Shown: in pieces, positions 38,601-49,319 of the stretch
Layout of the letters: every line of letters begins with the position of its first letter
Position numbering within the stretch: the first letter of the stretch is position 1
Assembly: GCF_004027225.2 (NCBI RefSeq)
Contig: NC_044288.2
Span: 22,268,744 to 22,332,743 of the forward strand
Length of the DNA stretch: 64,000 bases
Direction: 5' to 3'
DNA from: Strigops habroptila
Taxonomy: Eukaryota > Chordata > Aves > Psittaciformes > Psittacidae
Notes under the pieces: model-generated
The model's database searches: none
Seen by the model: the letters and a program-made list of their open reading frames with translations, nothing else
Told to the model about the DNA's origin: nothing
Position numbers and translations under genes: made by a program

Positions 38601-39144
38601 CATTAGTTTAACAGTATCCAGGTATCTTAAAGCAGTCACCTATTCTTTAGATAATCAATATGATTTTAAACCTTACCTGACTTCTAAGCTATACTTTCAT
38701 AGCGTGTGTTTTCTTCATGGACTAATAAGCAGTCTGGGGTTTTGTTTGGTTATTGTCCTGCTAGTGCACTGGTTAGAGAGGGTTGGTGAAGCTGTTTGAG
38801 TTTTCAAACAGTTATGAAAATACTCTTTTCTGAATTAAGTAGCTGGGTTAAACCTGATGGTGTCTCTTTAGAGCACGTTAACGTGCCCAGTCTCACTGAA
38901 ACAGAGTGAATTAAAAAAGACCCCACACATGCCACAAGGATAACAAAGCACTGAGGAACAGTTACTGAAAGCAGGCTCACAGCTTCGTCCTAATATGTAT
39001 CTTCTTTTTCATCTTTCAGAGTCTGATTTGTCAAATTTGGCCAAGCTGTACAGAGATGAGCGGTTAAAACAGAAAGCAGAATCACTGAAACTTGAGCACT
39101 GTGAGAAGCTCTCCAGTCTGATCGGAATGCACAAAGGGGGCTGA
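26489..39144 (+). CDS. DNAJC18: DNAJC18, ER-membrane J-domain protein (7 coding exons)
   Basis: Exons: 26489-26526, 26638-26783, 27946-28131, 30311-30423, 32678-32787, 34816-34988, 39020-39144. The spliced frame is 891 nt, giving 296 residues. The start has a full Kozak context (GCCACCATGA). A J domain covers about residues 18-83 with the HPD triad at 47-49. A transmembrane helix lies at about 166-187 ([20 protein letters not shown]). The C-terminal DUF1977-type domain, shared with DNAJB12 and DNAJB14, fills about 195-290 and ends LIGMHKGG. The family recruits Hsc70 to the cytosolic face of the ER membrane for quality control and ER-associated degradation. Relative to the human protein (about 358 residues as I recall), the N-terminal ~60 residues, including a Cys-rich segment, are missing. 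The frame is open for another ~65 codons upstream, but that stretch is CpG-island sequence without similarity to the mammalian N-terminus. Confidence 0.95.
26784..27945 (+). other. DNAJC18: DNAJC18 intron 2
   Basis: Contains a short TA/CA microsatellite (about 27138-27157) and otherwise no feature I recognise. Confidence 0.6.
28132..30310 (+). other. DNAJC18: DNAJC18 intron 3
   Basis: Unique AT-rich sequence. No exon or repeat was recognised. Confidence 0.6.
30424..32677 (+). other. DNAJC18: DNAJC18 intron 4
   Basis: Contains the long antisense CR1 at 30855-31830; the remainder is unique sequence. Confidence 0.6.
30855..31830 (-). mobile_element. CR1 LINE, long copy reaching the RT core, in DNAJC18 intron 4
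   Basis: A reversed CR1 of nearly 1 kb. On the minus strand, about 31500-31796, it encodes a decayed end of reverse transcriptase: a YPRGQYW segment where CR1 has a PQGSVL-type motif, then [18 protein letters not shown] where the catalytic FADD motif should be, then [17 protein letters not shown]. The two catalytic aspartates are gone and the region between the two motifs is deleted. The element is therefore dead. It lies in an intron, antisense to DNAJC18. Confidence 0.9.
32788..34815 (+). other. DNAJC18: DNAJC18 intron 5
   Basis: Contains the TA/TG microsatellite at about 33925-33968 and no coding feature I recognise. Confidence 0.6.
33925..33968. repeat. TA/TG microsatellite
   Basis: The run begins TATATATATGCGTGTGTATA and continues as TA dinucleotides with a CATA interruption. 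It sits in DNAJC18 intron 5 and is likely to be length-polymorphic. Confidence 0.9.
34989..39019 (+). other. DNAJC18: DNAJC18 intron 6 (4.0 kb)
   Basis: Long AT-rich intron with a C-rich homopolymer at about 38501-38510. AATAAA at about 37711 is intronic. No exon was recognised. Confidence 0.6.
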
Positions 39145-41600
39145 CCAGGATGCACACGTTCTGTAGTTTTAATTTATTGCTGTTTTAACTTATGGTTTTA
39201 TTTTCCTTTGTATAAAAAGGGAAGGAGTCTATTGTAAAAAGTGTGGATATTCGAATCCTTCTGCATAGAGTGCAGAGAGGGGCCAACACAAGCTGCAGAG
39301 CTGGTGTTTGCTGTAATATATACTGTACACTATATTGGTTCCAAGGACCAGTGGCACTTTGTAAATGAATCCCCTGGGAAAAGCTATTATTAGTTTGGAG
39401 CCCGTCCTCGTCGGTAGTTTGTCTGCCATCCAGACAGTGTGTGCTTCCCAGGAGGGCACACGAATGTCTTTGCTTTCTGTGTTTTACATGGGCCTGCAGC
39501 TCCCTCAGCACAGGAACGGCGTGCTCTGGGTGGTCAGTGCTCCAGCCTTCTCGCACAGGCACCGAGCGCGTGGCCCTGCTGCTGCAGTGGGCTCTCAGGA
39601 GAAGTTAGATGGAAGGTGGCGTGTTCCCTGTTGGGTTTCCTGTTCCAGTGGGATGTGCAGTGCTTCCTTCACAAGAGACTGGTACCTGCTTCAGGTGAGC
39701 TCCCAAGCACACTCCCTGCTCTGGGAGGGAGCTTGGGTTTGTCGGACAGGGGGCTGTGCCCATGCTGCTCCGTGGTGAGACAGCACCAAGATCCCAACAG
39801 CAACATCAAACAAGAAGATGGATTGCACCAATTCCAGTGTCTGCCGAGCTGCAGAGAAAGGACAACCCTATTTATTTTCTCAGATGTTTCCAGTGGCATA
39901 TTTTTAAGCTGGCTGTTTAATTCTGGTTTTTACCCGCGAACTCTTCTCCAGCTGTTACAGGGGTCCTGCTTTTTCTGGTACAGTTTTGATGTAGCATATT
40001 TTTACTCTGTTGAGCAGTTATGAATGTTTCACTGTAGATATTAGTATTGCAAAGAAAAAAAGATCCATGTAGCAGTGTCCTGTTTCATTTCTTGATCCTC
40101 CATTACAAAACCAGGCATTTGAAGGCAGGCTGAGGGTGGGTTGTACCTGTAAGCAGCAGAGGACAGAGTGTTACTGCAGTGGAGCATCACCTGAGCCAGT
40201 TTCTCTGGTGGGATGCCATGGGTGCATGCCACCTGTGGAATGAGCTGTTCTCACAAAGGACATCTCCAAGCAGAACAGCAAAGGTGGTGCTCACCTCTCT
40301 GATGTGCAAGTACATGTCTGTTAGGACTGAGCAAGTCTCTCTTGTTGCTTCTCTTCCTAAAGCGTCTCCTTACAACAGCATTTCTGTGTTAATATTTGCT
40401 CCCTGTTGGAACGCTTGGGGAAGTTGAGCAGTTTGTCAGCCTCTGGGGACAGGGAGAGGCCAGTAAAACAGCGTTTGGAGGGGGCTGTTGTGAACCATGT
40501 TTGGTGTGAGAGTCTTTAAAGGCAAAAGTGTTTGATTATTCTAGATTAGGAACGTGGCTGGCAGTAGGACGGGCAGCCTTGATTCTGCTATTTCCCAGTG
40601 GGGAGCATGTAACATGAGTGTGTACAAAAAGACAAATTAATGTTGCTTTTTGTATAGGAAATAGTTTGTAGAATATATTTGAAATATTGAAGTGGTTGGG
40701 CTTTGTTCCAAGTTCGATATCGTCCCTGTTTGGCTCCCACAACTATAAAGTGACACAGGTGGGGAGAGCAATTCATGCATAGTGCTTTGCACGTAAAATC
40801 AATGACATCTTTCATCTAAAGATATCAAAGGAGGTGGGAGAAGCACAATAATTTTAGGAGTCTTCTCTGAGACTAGGAAAGAGGCCAGGGTGAAGGGGAA
40901 ATATATGAGATGTATATTGCCTTTTGAAATACTTGGGACTGGAAAGTCTCCTATAAAAAGCAATCAGGTGCTCTTTGTGATCACAGCCAGGTTGTTACGG
41001 TTTCACGTGGTGTGCACTGTGAATAAGGGCATTTGGCTCTAAAATGTCTTCAGTGATAGACATGAGAACTTGGAATCAGAATGGTTTGGGTTGGAAGGGG
41101 CCTTAAAAATCGCCCAGTTCTTTTTTTTTGGTGAAGCACTGGTGTCCTGCTCTAGTGGAAGGTGTCCCTGCCCATAGCAGGGGGTTGGAACTGGATGAGC
41201 TTTAAGGTCCCTTCAACCCAAACCAGGCTGGGATTCTGTGATACTAAGGGGAAAAAAGGGAAATCATTATAACGTGCCCATGGCTGTTGTCATTTACCAG
41301 AGGTTACCTGTCCAGCGGCCGTGGACTGCTAATTATTTCTGAGGTCTCTGAAGGGACAAAGAGCTGCTCCAGGACAGACCCATATGCCTGGATCCGGCAC
41401 CAGCGCTACTGGATGCGCCATGTCCATATCCATGTCTGTGTCAGTGGGTGCTGGTGCACGGGGGGATGCCCCCTCTTGGGGATACCAAGAACTTGCAGAT
41501 GGGTCTGTGGAGACAGATATATATATATTATTATTTTTAACGGACAGACGTGACGTGCTGTGCCTGTCCGCACGGTGGTGAACCCCCCCGCCTCACACAA
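39145..41600 (+). other. DNAJC18: DNAJC18 3' UTR and downstream region
   Basis: The AT-rich stretch after the stop is the likely long 3' UTR. I found no canonical AATAAA at an obvious end, so the cleavage site is unplaced. The pair of inverted CR1 tails at 41078-41243 and a short AT run at about 41516-41531 lie near its end. Confidence 0.5.
41078..41243. mobile_element. Two CR1 3' ends in opposite orientation
   Basis: At 41078-41116 a reversed CR1 tail is seen (AGAATGGTTTGGGTTGGAAG). At 41146-41243 a forward CR1 tail follows (GCTCTAGTGGAAGGTGTCCC to ATTCTGTGATA). About 30 bases with a T9 run separate them. Both 3' ends point outwards. Confidence 0.8.
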
Positions 41601-41619
41601 TGGTGTCCTGTGGGAGCCT

Positions 41620-42250
41620 CTTCCATGCAAAATGGAGGCGCGGCACCATGGCGGGGAGGGGCAGGGAGACAACAGCCCGCCCGGGGGGAGCCGCGGCTCT
41701 CCCGGCGGCTCGGTGGAGGCTGAGCCCGGGACGGCCCCGGGGCTGGGGCGCGGCGGGCGCGGCCTCGGGGAGGGGGGGGCAGCCATGTCGCGGGCCCTTT
41801 AAATCTTGAGAGGGGAGCAGGACCGGGAGCCGGCGCGTTGCTAGGAGACCGGGAAGGCTCTGCGGCCGCCATTTGTCTCGGGAGTGCCGGAGATGGCGAC
41901 GGGCGGTGAGGCCGTGGGGAGCCGGAGCCGGGAGCGGGGCCGGGGCTGGGGCTGCGACCGCGGCGGGCATCTCCCCTCCTCAGAGGGAGCGGGCGGGAGG
42001 AGAGGGGGGCTCGATGTGGGCACGGTGTGTGAGCAGTGCTGCGGGGCGGGATCAGCTCAGAGCACGCCCCCTGTCCCGGTGCGCGGGGTGCGCTCCTGTC
42101 CCCGCTGCGGGGAGCGGGCCCGGGCCGGGGCTGCCCATGGGCACGGCGGGACCGCGGCGCTGCGGGCCCCGCTCTGGGGCGGGCGCTTCGCCCCGGGCAT
42201 CGCCCCTGCGCCGTGCCTGCAGCACGGTGCGTACCGCAGAGAGCCCAGGG
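41620..42250 (+). promoter_or_regulatory. CpG-island promoter at the expected place of SPATA24
   Basis: Very CpG-rich sequence with CTTTAAAT at about 41798-41806, an RFX-type X-box (GTTGCTAGGAGAC, 41837-41849) and a reverse YY1-type motif (GCCGCCATTTG, 41866-41876). It is followed by ATGGCGACGGGCG/GTGAGG at 41893, which would be a first coding exon of 13 bases (MATG plus one base). In mammals SPATA24 lies between DNAJC18 and PROB1 and, as I recall, starts MAT. No coiled-coil SPATA24 exon was found downstream. Confidence 0.6.
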
Positions 42251-44941
42251 CTCGGTCACTCATGGGCCCGAGCTGCTGGTGCCTGCCCCGGGCGCACACG
42301 TTCCACCCCTGGGTGCCGAAGGGGCTGACATACGGAGCTGCCGGCGTGTCCCGGATGGCCAGACCCCTCCCAAAACCCGCCGGCAACCTCTGCCAAGCAG
42401 GGCCGGTGTTTCCTGCTCCTCTGAGGCTGCGAAACGCAGCTCCAGCATGGGAGAGGCACGTCCTGCCTTCATCTTCCTCCTTGCTGCCTCCTTCAAGCTT
42501 CCCAGCCGCGGGAGGCGGGCACACACAGACCTGGCACAGGAGCCGAGTTAACAGGCAAATGCAGTAGTAAGTCCACAGGCAGCATCACGCTGGCTTAAAC
42601 ATAAATCGGTGTTTAATTGTTGTTCTGTAACGTGTTTGTGCCTCACAGGCTGCTCCCACACCCCACACCCCTCCTCCTTGAGCTGCTCTGGGGCGAGTTT
42701 ACAGCCTTTCGACCTAAAGTGAGTGTGTTCTGGTCGGTGGGAGAACCGCTGCCATCTCCACCATGCCCTCCTCCCTCTTTCCTGCTTCGAAATCCCGACC
42801 CACACCGCACTGGGGGGGATGAACCCCATGAGCAGGCGCTGCAGCCTCCTGCTCTGTGCGTTGCTGAGCCAGGGCTGCCCAGCCGGTTCCCTCCCTGCTC
42901 CACCACCACACCCAGACAGGTTGTTCTGGCAGCCTTGGGGATGTTGGAAGAAACCTGCCAAGCCAGCAGCCTGTGCTGCAACTGGCCGTGCTTTTTTCCC
43001 TATGGAGCAGGGGTGTCCGGGGCCATCCCGTCACCGGCAGCGCTGGGAGCGGGTGCTGGGGAAGCGGATGAAGGGCTGAGCCTCCGGTGGTACTTTCCAG
43101 CCACCCTCGCAGCCTCCGGTTTGTCACAGCTGTTGACACCATTTCAGATCTGACTGGACTCTGGGTGTCGGAGTGAAAGATGCAGCAGCAACAGGGATTG
43201 TGCTGGGAAAGAGGCAGAGGAAGGTTTAAAACTGCTTCTTTACATGAGTTGTTGCCCTAAATCTGCCTCACACAGGACAGCAGGAGCTGTAGGCAGAGGT
43301 ACGAGGCCCTTTCCCCATGTGCCCAGGGAGAGCTGCAGGGATCGTCCCACTGGGTTGATGGTTTTACCTTACCCAGAGCTTCACCAGCTCCCACAGCCCG
43401 TGTCCCCTTGTGCCTGCTCACCCCAGCAGTGGCACCCCAGATGTACCAACTGGACCGACCTCCCTTTCCCACCAAGTACCAGTGGCACTGGGAAGCTGGG
43501 CATGACCCTTGGCAGAGCAGAGGGAATGAAACAGCATCTCTGGGATCTGGACCAAGGGGTCAGCTCGGCCCGAGGGGACCTTCATCCCCTCTGGTTGTAC
43601 ACCCAAATCCAGCAGCAGGTGGGATGTGTGCTCGTCCCCGCGGTGCTCCCAGCTCTGCCTCATGGGGCTGGAGCCAGCAGTGACTCAGCAGGCGCCTGCC
43701 GGGCTGCCACGAGCCGTGCTGGAGCAGGAGCTGGACTCTGGGATGCTCCAAGCACCCCCTTGCATCCAGAGCGGGATGCAGCACGCAAGCAGCAGCCCAA
43801 GGTGCTGGGGTGCACTGAGCCATGCAGCAGTGCGGGGAGCTCCTCTGCTGGCAGCCACATCCCACCGGCTCCCTGCAGAGCGGGCTGTAGGGATTTGGGG
43901 ATTTGAAATCACACACACGCTTGCACGAGGCCACTGCGATGGCGAGTGCTGCCCACAGGCAGGTCTCCTCCCCTCCCCATGGGCCCAAATGCCACCTGCG
44001 AGCACGGCCCTGCTCAGCAGCAAAGGGTTAAGCGCCAGACCAGCTACCAGGGCAGCTTTCCTCCTTGCCAAGATTTAAATTTAGTCCCTGCATGAACCCA
44101 GAGGACAAGGGCATCGGGTTGCTCCGGGTCTGGCAGCACTGGGGAGCACCTGCTGCTGCTGCTGTGCGGTGAAAATCCCCCTCCAAAGCCAGGACCAAGC
44201 TCCGGCAGCGGCGGTGGGGCCAGCACACCGCAGGGACCCTCGTGCCACGCCGGGCATCCAGCAGCTTGCTTTGGGTCTCCCCAAACAGGCCAATCCTACC
44301 TGTGCATCCTTCGGCTCTTGTGAGTCCCAGAGGTGCTCGGTGCCTGCTTTGACATGAAGCCTTGAGTTGGCTCCTGGCTGCTTGTGACTAGTTATGGGGG
44401 AGCTGCTGCTTGGGGCAGGGTGGGTTTTGGGGGAAGCCCCCAGGATGGGAACACTGCAGTGAGGCAGGCAGAGGCATGGGAAAGGAGCTGTGGCGGGGAT
44501 GGAGCAGCAGCCTGGGGCTGTGGCTGTGCCCTGCTGGGGATGGGACATGCCCGGAGGGGTCTGTGGGTACCCCAGCTCCCACTGCAGCGCAGGGCACCCA
44601 CCCGGGTACCGCTGAGGGGTGTGGGGTGCTCTGACACCTCACCTGCGGGTTTGGGGAGCAGCGGCGCGGGGTGCGGGGCAGGGCATGGTGCTGGCAGCCC
44701 CCCGGCAGTCCCCTAAGGCCGGGGGTGGCGGTGGCATCCCGGCAATGCGCTTGGCATCGCCCGGCCGGGGCTGGCGCTCGCAGATGTCCATGTGATCAAG
44801 GGGCTGCTCAGCGCTGCGCCGGCTCCCGCCGCCGTGAGGGCGAGACAGCCAGAAGGTCGAGCCGGCGGCCCCGGCAGAGCGGCCCCAGCACCCGGGAGAG
44901 CCCCCCGGCACCGGCTGGCGCCCCTCGGGGTCAACCCTGCC
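42251..44941. other. Region between the CpG island and PROB1
   Basis: GC-rich sequence with many long chance open frames on both strands. One weak exon-like segment at 42649-42718 (acceptor GTGCCTCACAG, donor AAA/GTGAGT) is phase-compatible with the short exon ending at 41905, but its 23-residue translation resembles nothing I know. No other gene was recognised. A short CTG repeat lies at about 44150-44164. Confidence 0.5.
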
Positions 44942-47900
44942 ATGATGCCCCGCGGGAAGAGGGAGCCGGTGCTGCTGTCCCACGCCGAGCTGCCCGGCAC
45001 CGATGGCGAGGGTGCCCACAGCGGCGGGGACGGCCGGCGCTCCATGTTGGAGGAGGAGGGCCAGCTCCCCGGCCTCCCCCGCGACGACCTCGCCAAGAGC
45101 ATGTCGGGCTCCTCCGTGTCCTCCTACCACTCTGCCCTGTGCTCCGAGGGGACAGAGACCTTCAAGGACTGCCTGGAGTTCCTGGACGAGGAGGGGGGGA
45201 CCCCCCCCCCGGGCTGCCCCCAGCGTCCCCCCGCCGCCCGGCCCCCTCGCACGCCCGCGGCAGGCTCAGCTGTCCATCGCGGCTAAGAATAGCCCAGCGC
45301 CGGGGCAGGGCGGCAGGATGGGTCCCCTCGGTGGGGACCGGCAGCCTGCCACCACCACCACCACCACCACCACCAGCAGCAGCGGGGAGCTGGCTCTGCC
45401 CGGGGGGATGCTCGGCGAGGCGCCCAGCGATTCGGATGAGGTGGACGGCGAGGTGCGGGCACTCACGGCCAGGGCTTTCCGGAGCATCTCGGGCCCCCCC
45501 GGCGCCCGACTCGACATGTGCAGCTCCCACACCTCCTCCAGCCTCTCCAACTCACTGTCGGAGGACGGCGGGCGGCCGCGGCGGTGGCCGGTGGCTGGCG
45601 GTGAGCCCCGGGAACCCCACACACATGGCAGGGTGTGCTGGCCCTTCCCCGCCGGCGTGGACGGGGAGCTGCTAGGCTTGCTGGGGAAGGAGCAGTTTGA
45701 GTGCGTGGATGTAGAGCTGGAGAGCGGAGAGGCCAGGAAGGGCCATGGCAAGAAGAGGACTGTCCCCAAGCGGCAGATCCTGCTGAAGAGGAAGGAGAGG
45801 AAGGAAACAGGTTTTGTCCCCCGGGGGGATGCCCCAGCCCCCCAGCCCGTGCCCCCTGCCAGGAAGGAGCCCCCCAGCAAGGGCAGAGCCATCGGTGAGG
45901 ACTTCAGGCTCAACTACAAGCAGTTCATGAAGACAGCTTCCCTGGATGCCAACACCAACAAGACCAGGGCGGCCTCTTGCCTGGTGAAGAACGTCCTCGC
46001 CAAGAAAATGCAGTACGAGCAGAGGATCAGGATGGAGCAGAAGGGGCTGCGGGGCAGCTCGACCTCCTCGGGGCCATCCTCCGCCGGCACCGACCTGCTG
46101 GGTGACGGTCTGGAGGGCAAGTCCAGTTCCTTATCCCGCTCCGACTGCAGCTTCTCAGCCGAGGACCTGCGGGGTGGCGGGATGCCGGTGGCTGCTGTGG
46201 TCGTGGGGAACGTCACCACCACCCACCCCACCAAGGGAGTGGTGCTGAGCGAGGCCACGAGGGAGAATGTCTGCAAGCTGAAGACGACCTTCAATGAGCT
46301 CAACGAGAGGATCAAGTACCACGAGGTGATGGAGGGCCACTGGCTGCCCGGCACCGCCGAGGAGCCACCGCCGGAGAGGATCCGCTACCGGCAAGCACGT
46401 GCCTTGTTCGAAGCCCAGCCTGGGGTCGGGAAGGTGCTGGATGTCGCCCCGAGGTTTGGGAGAGCGCCGAAGCCGTGGCCCAGCTTGAGGCAGCGAGCCA
46501 TCTGCCCCGGCCACCCCCAGCCCCTGCCCAGCGAGCCGGACAGCCTCCCTGCCGTGCCACCGCGCCGCACCTTCACCTCCCGGGCGCAGGACGTGCGGCT
46601 GGTGCCACAGAACCGACACGAGGAGAAGCCACCGGCGGCGCCTCGCCAGCTCCCCAGCCCCCCGGCACGGCGGTCCCCGCCGCCCCTCCCCCCGAAGCCG
46701 GAGGAGAAGGGGAAGGGGCGCATCCCGCAGCCCCGCGACGTGCGCAAGCTGGTGAAGAGTAGCTACAGCCTCTGCTTCGGGACCGCGGGCGCATCCCGCC
46801 GCACCTCGGCACCGGCCAGCAGCGCGGAGCCAGCGCCGGCCGCCCCGCTGGTGATCCACTGCAGCTCGGTGTGCCGCCGGGAGCCAGCGCCGCAGCCGGG
46901 GCGCCAGGAGGTGCCGGCAGAGCCAGCCCCGGTGTGTGCCCAGGGCAGCCGCTCCTCGCCCCCCCGGCGCTCCCCCGTGCACATCACCAGGGTCCAGGCC
47001 ACACGACGGGGTTCGGCTGCCGCGGACGGGCCGCCGGCGTCCCTCCCGCGCCGGGAGCGCAGCGAGCTCAGGGTCCCGCCGCGGGCAGCGACGGCCGAGG
47101 GGGTGCCCCACATGGAGACCCACCTCCACGTCCTGGTGGGCCCGCGGTCCCGGGAAGGGTTCCCGGCTCAGAGCAGCGCGGTGCTGCGGACAGAGAAGAC
47201 CGTCGTCCTCCCACCGCCGCCGCCGAGCCCCACGGAGGGACACGGTGGCCCTGGAGGGCTCTCCTGCAGCGGTGACCCCCACGCCGGACCGGTGGCTGGT
47301 AGCACCGCGCACCCACAGCCGGGGGAGCCGGCAGCAAGAAGCGCGCCAGAGCCGCCTGCAAGCAAGCAGGGGCAGCAGCAGCCCCAGGGCCAGCTCGGGT
47401 CGGTGGGGAGCGGCGGCTCCTCCGGTGGCTCCGGCTCCGCCGCCCCGTTCCGAGGTGTCGAGGGCGGTGAGGGTGCCTCTGCCCGGCTGCCGGAGCGGAG
47501 GGAGCCCTGGGAGCGCGCACCGGCGTGGCCGGCAGCCACCGAGCCTGCCCCTGCTGCTGCCCCGGCGGAGAACTCCAACTACCTGGCAATTCCTGAGAAA
47601 GCCCCCAAACCTGCTCCGGTGCCAAAGCTGCCCTCGGTCCCCAGCCCGGCCAGCGCGTCCTTTGGGACCCCTGCAGTGCCCAGCCCGGCCAGCGCGTCCT
47701 TTGGGACCCCTGCAGTGCCCAACCCACACAGTGCACCCTTTGGGACCCCTGCAGTGCCTAACCCAACCAGTGCACCCTTTGGGACCTCCTTGGTCGCCAG
47801 CCTGGCCACTGCACCCTTTGGGACCCCTGCAGTCCCCAGCCTGGCCAATGCACCCTTCGGGACCTCTGCAGTCCCCAACCCAACCAGTGCACCCTTTGGG

Positions 47901-49319
47901 ACCCCCTTGGTCCCCAACCCTGCCAGTGCACCCTTTGGGGCCCCTTTGGTCTCCAAGCCAGCCAGCACATCTTTTGGGACCACCATGGTCCCCAGCATGA
48001 CCAACTTGTCCTTTGGCTACCCATCAGCCTCCAGCTTGGCCAGCACATCATTTGGGACTCCCTTGGTTTCCAACCCCACCAAGTCTTTTGGGACCTCCTT
48101 GAGCCCCTACCCAGCGAATGCATCCTTTGGGACCCCCTTGGTCCCCAATGTGTGTGGTGCATCATTTGGGACCCCTTTGGTCCCTAATCCATCAAGCGTA
48201 TCCTTTGGAACCCCCTTGGTCCCCAGTCCATCCAGCACATCCTTTGGGACCCCCTTGGTCCCTAACTCAGCCAATGCATCTTTTGGGACCCTCTTGGTCC
48301 CTAACTCAGCCAATGCATTCTTTGGCACCCCCTTGGTCCCCAGTCGATCCAGCACATCCTTTGGGACCCCCCTGGTCCCTAACTCAGCCAATGCATCTCT
48401 TGGGACCCCCTTGGTCCCCAGTCAATCCAGCACACCCTTTGGGACTCCCTTGGATTCCAACCCAGCCAGCTCATCCTTTGGGTCCCCCTTGGGCACCAAC
48501 CCAGTCCCCACTTCCCTCGGGAACCCGCCAGTCTCCAGCATGGCCAGCTCATTCTTTGGATCCCCGTTGGTCCCTAACCCACCCAGTGCTCCACCAGGGG
48601 CCGGTGTGTGTCCCGTGCCCAGTGGGGAAGTGCCCTGGAGCAAACCCAGCCCCGAGCCCCCCCTGCCCCAGCCCCCCGAGGTCCTGGTGGCTGCAGAGCA
48701 CCCAGTGCCCTCAGCCCAGCCACAGCCTCACCTCGAGGATGCTCCCCACTTGCTGAGGAGGACTGATGGCGCCTCACCGAGCAGTAAGAGCACGCCAAGC
48801 TCCACCAAGCCCTTTGCTCCCCATCTGCCCACACACCGGAGGATGCTCGTGGATCCCGACAATGGGAAATGCTACTACATGGAGCCCCCGCGGCAGCCCC
48901 AGCTGAAAACACTCTACGACCCCGAGACCGGGCAGTACCTGGAGGTGCTCGTCCCACCGGTGGCATCGCACACTGGGCTCTACCAAGCTCCTTTCAACCC
49001 CCTGGTCATGCCCGCAGGGGTCTATGGCTCACCCTATGTGCCCTACAGCGGCTTCCAGGGGCTCCCCGCACCCCCGGCACCCTCTGCCCCATCCCCAGTG
49101 CACCCTGACCCACCGGCTGCTGACAACCCCAGCTTCTCTGGGACCTTCAGCTCTGCTCCCAAGGGCGAGGGGCCGCCCGCTGCCGGGGGTCCCGACTGCG
49201 GGTACCTGGAGAGCCTGTACTACATCCCCACGGGGATGCGGGCCAGCCCTGGCCCCGGCCAGCCCCCTGCCCGCACCAGCCCTTCCGGGCCCGAGCCGGG
49301 ACCACTGCTCCGGATGTGA
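44942..49319 (+). CDS. PROB1: PROB1, proline-rich basic protein 1 (single coding exon, one-base frameshift near the N-terminus)
   Basis: A single exon of about 4.4 kb encodes about 1458 residues if one base is discounted (human about 1015). The start is taken as the tandem ATG ATG at 44942 (MMPRGKREP). The first ~88 residues, including SGSSVSSYHSALCSEG and FKDCLEFLDEE, lie in one frame that then stops at 45286. From about 45200 on, the gene continues in the +1 frame to 49319. The switch coincides with G7-A-C10 at 45193-45210. Later landmarks: poly-Thr/Ser (about 137-147), a basic segment (LNYKQFMKTASLDANTNKTR), NELNERIKYHEVMEG, long Pro/Arg-rich stretches, a 25-copy 13-residue FG repeat (about 899-1221) and a conserved C-terminal block of the DUF4585 type (RRMLVDPDNGKCYYMEPP, TLYDPETGQYLEVLVP). 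The molecular role is not known. Confidence 0.88.
45193..45210 (+). other. PROB1: Frameshift site in PROB1 (G7-A-C10)
   Basis: Upstream coding-like sequence is in the frame of 44942, downstream coding-like sequence in the frame of 45003. A single surplus base in either homopolymer explains this. Assembly error is the simplest cause. Confidence 0.75.
45351..45383 (+). repeat. PROB1: Coding ACC/AGC trinucleotide repeat in PROB1
   Basis: Eight ACC codons followed by three AGC codons, giving Thr8-Ser3. Confidence 0.9.
47637..48605 (+). repeat. PROB1: 39-bp coding minisatellite in PROB1 (about 25 units)
   Basis: About 25 head-to-tail units of 39 bases encode a 13-residue repeat with consensus VPNPASASFGTPL. 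Unit 12 and the last unit are one residue short. Every unit keeps the frame. The Phe-Gly pair is kept in most units; units 20 and 23 read LG and the last PG. The first two units are nearly identical, so the array was active recently. Confidence 0.95.

Noticed and set aside
41537-42259. 240-codon minus-strand open frame in the CpG island
   Set aside because: Its Pro/Arg/Ala composition is what random CpG-rich DNA yields; there is no domain.
46155-47729. 524-codon open frame on the minus strand
   Set aside because: It lies antisense to PROB1; GC-rich coding DNA lacks stops on the opposite strand, and the plus strand carries the conserved protein.
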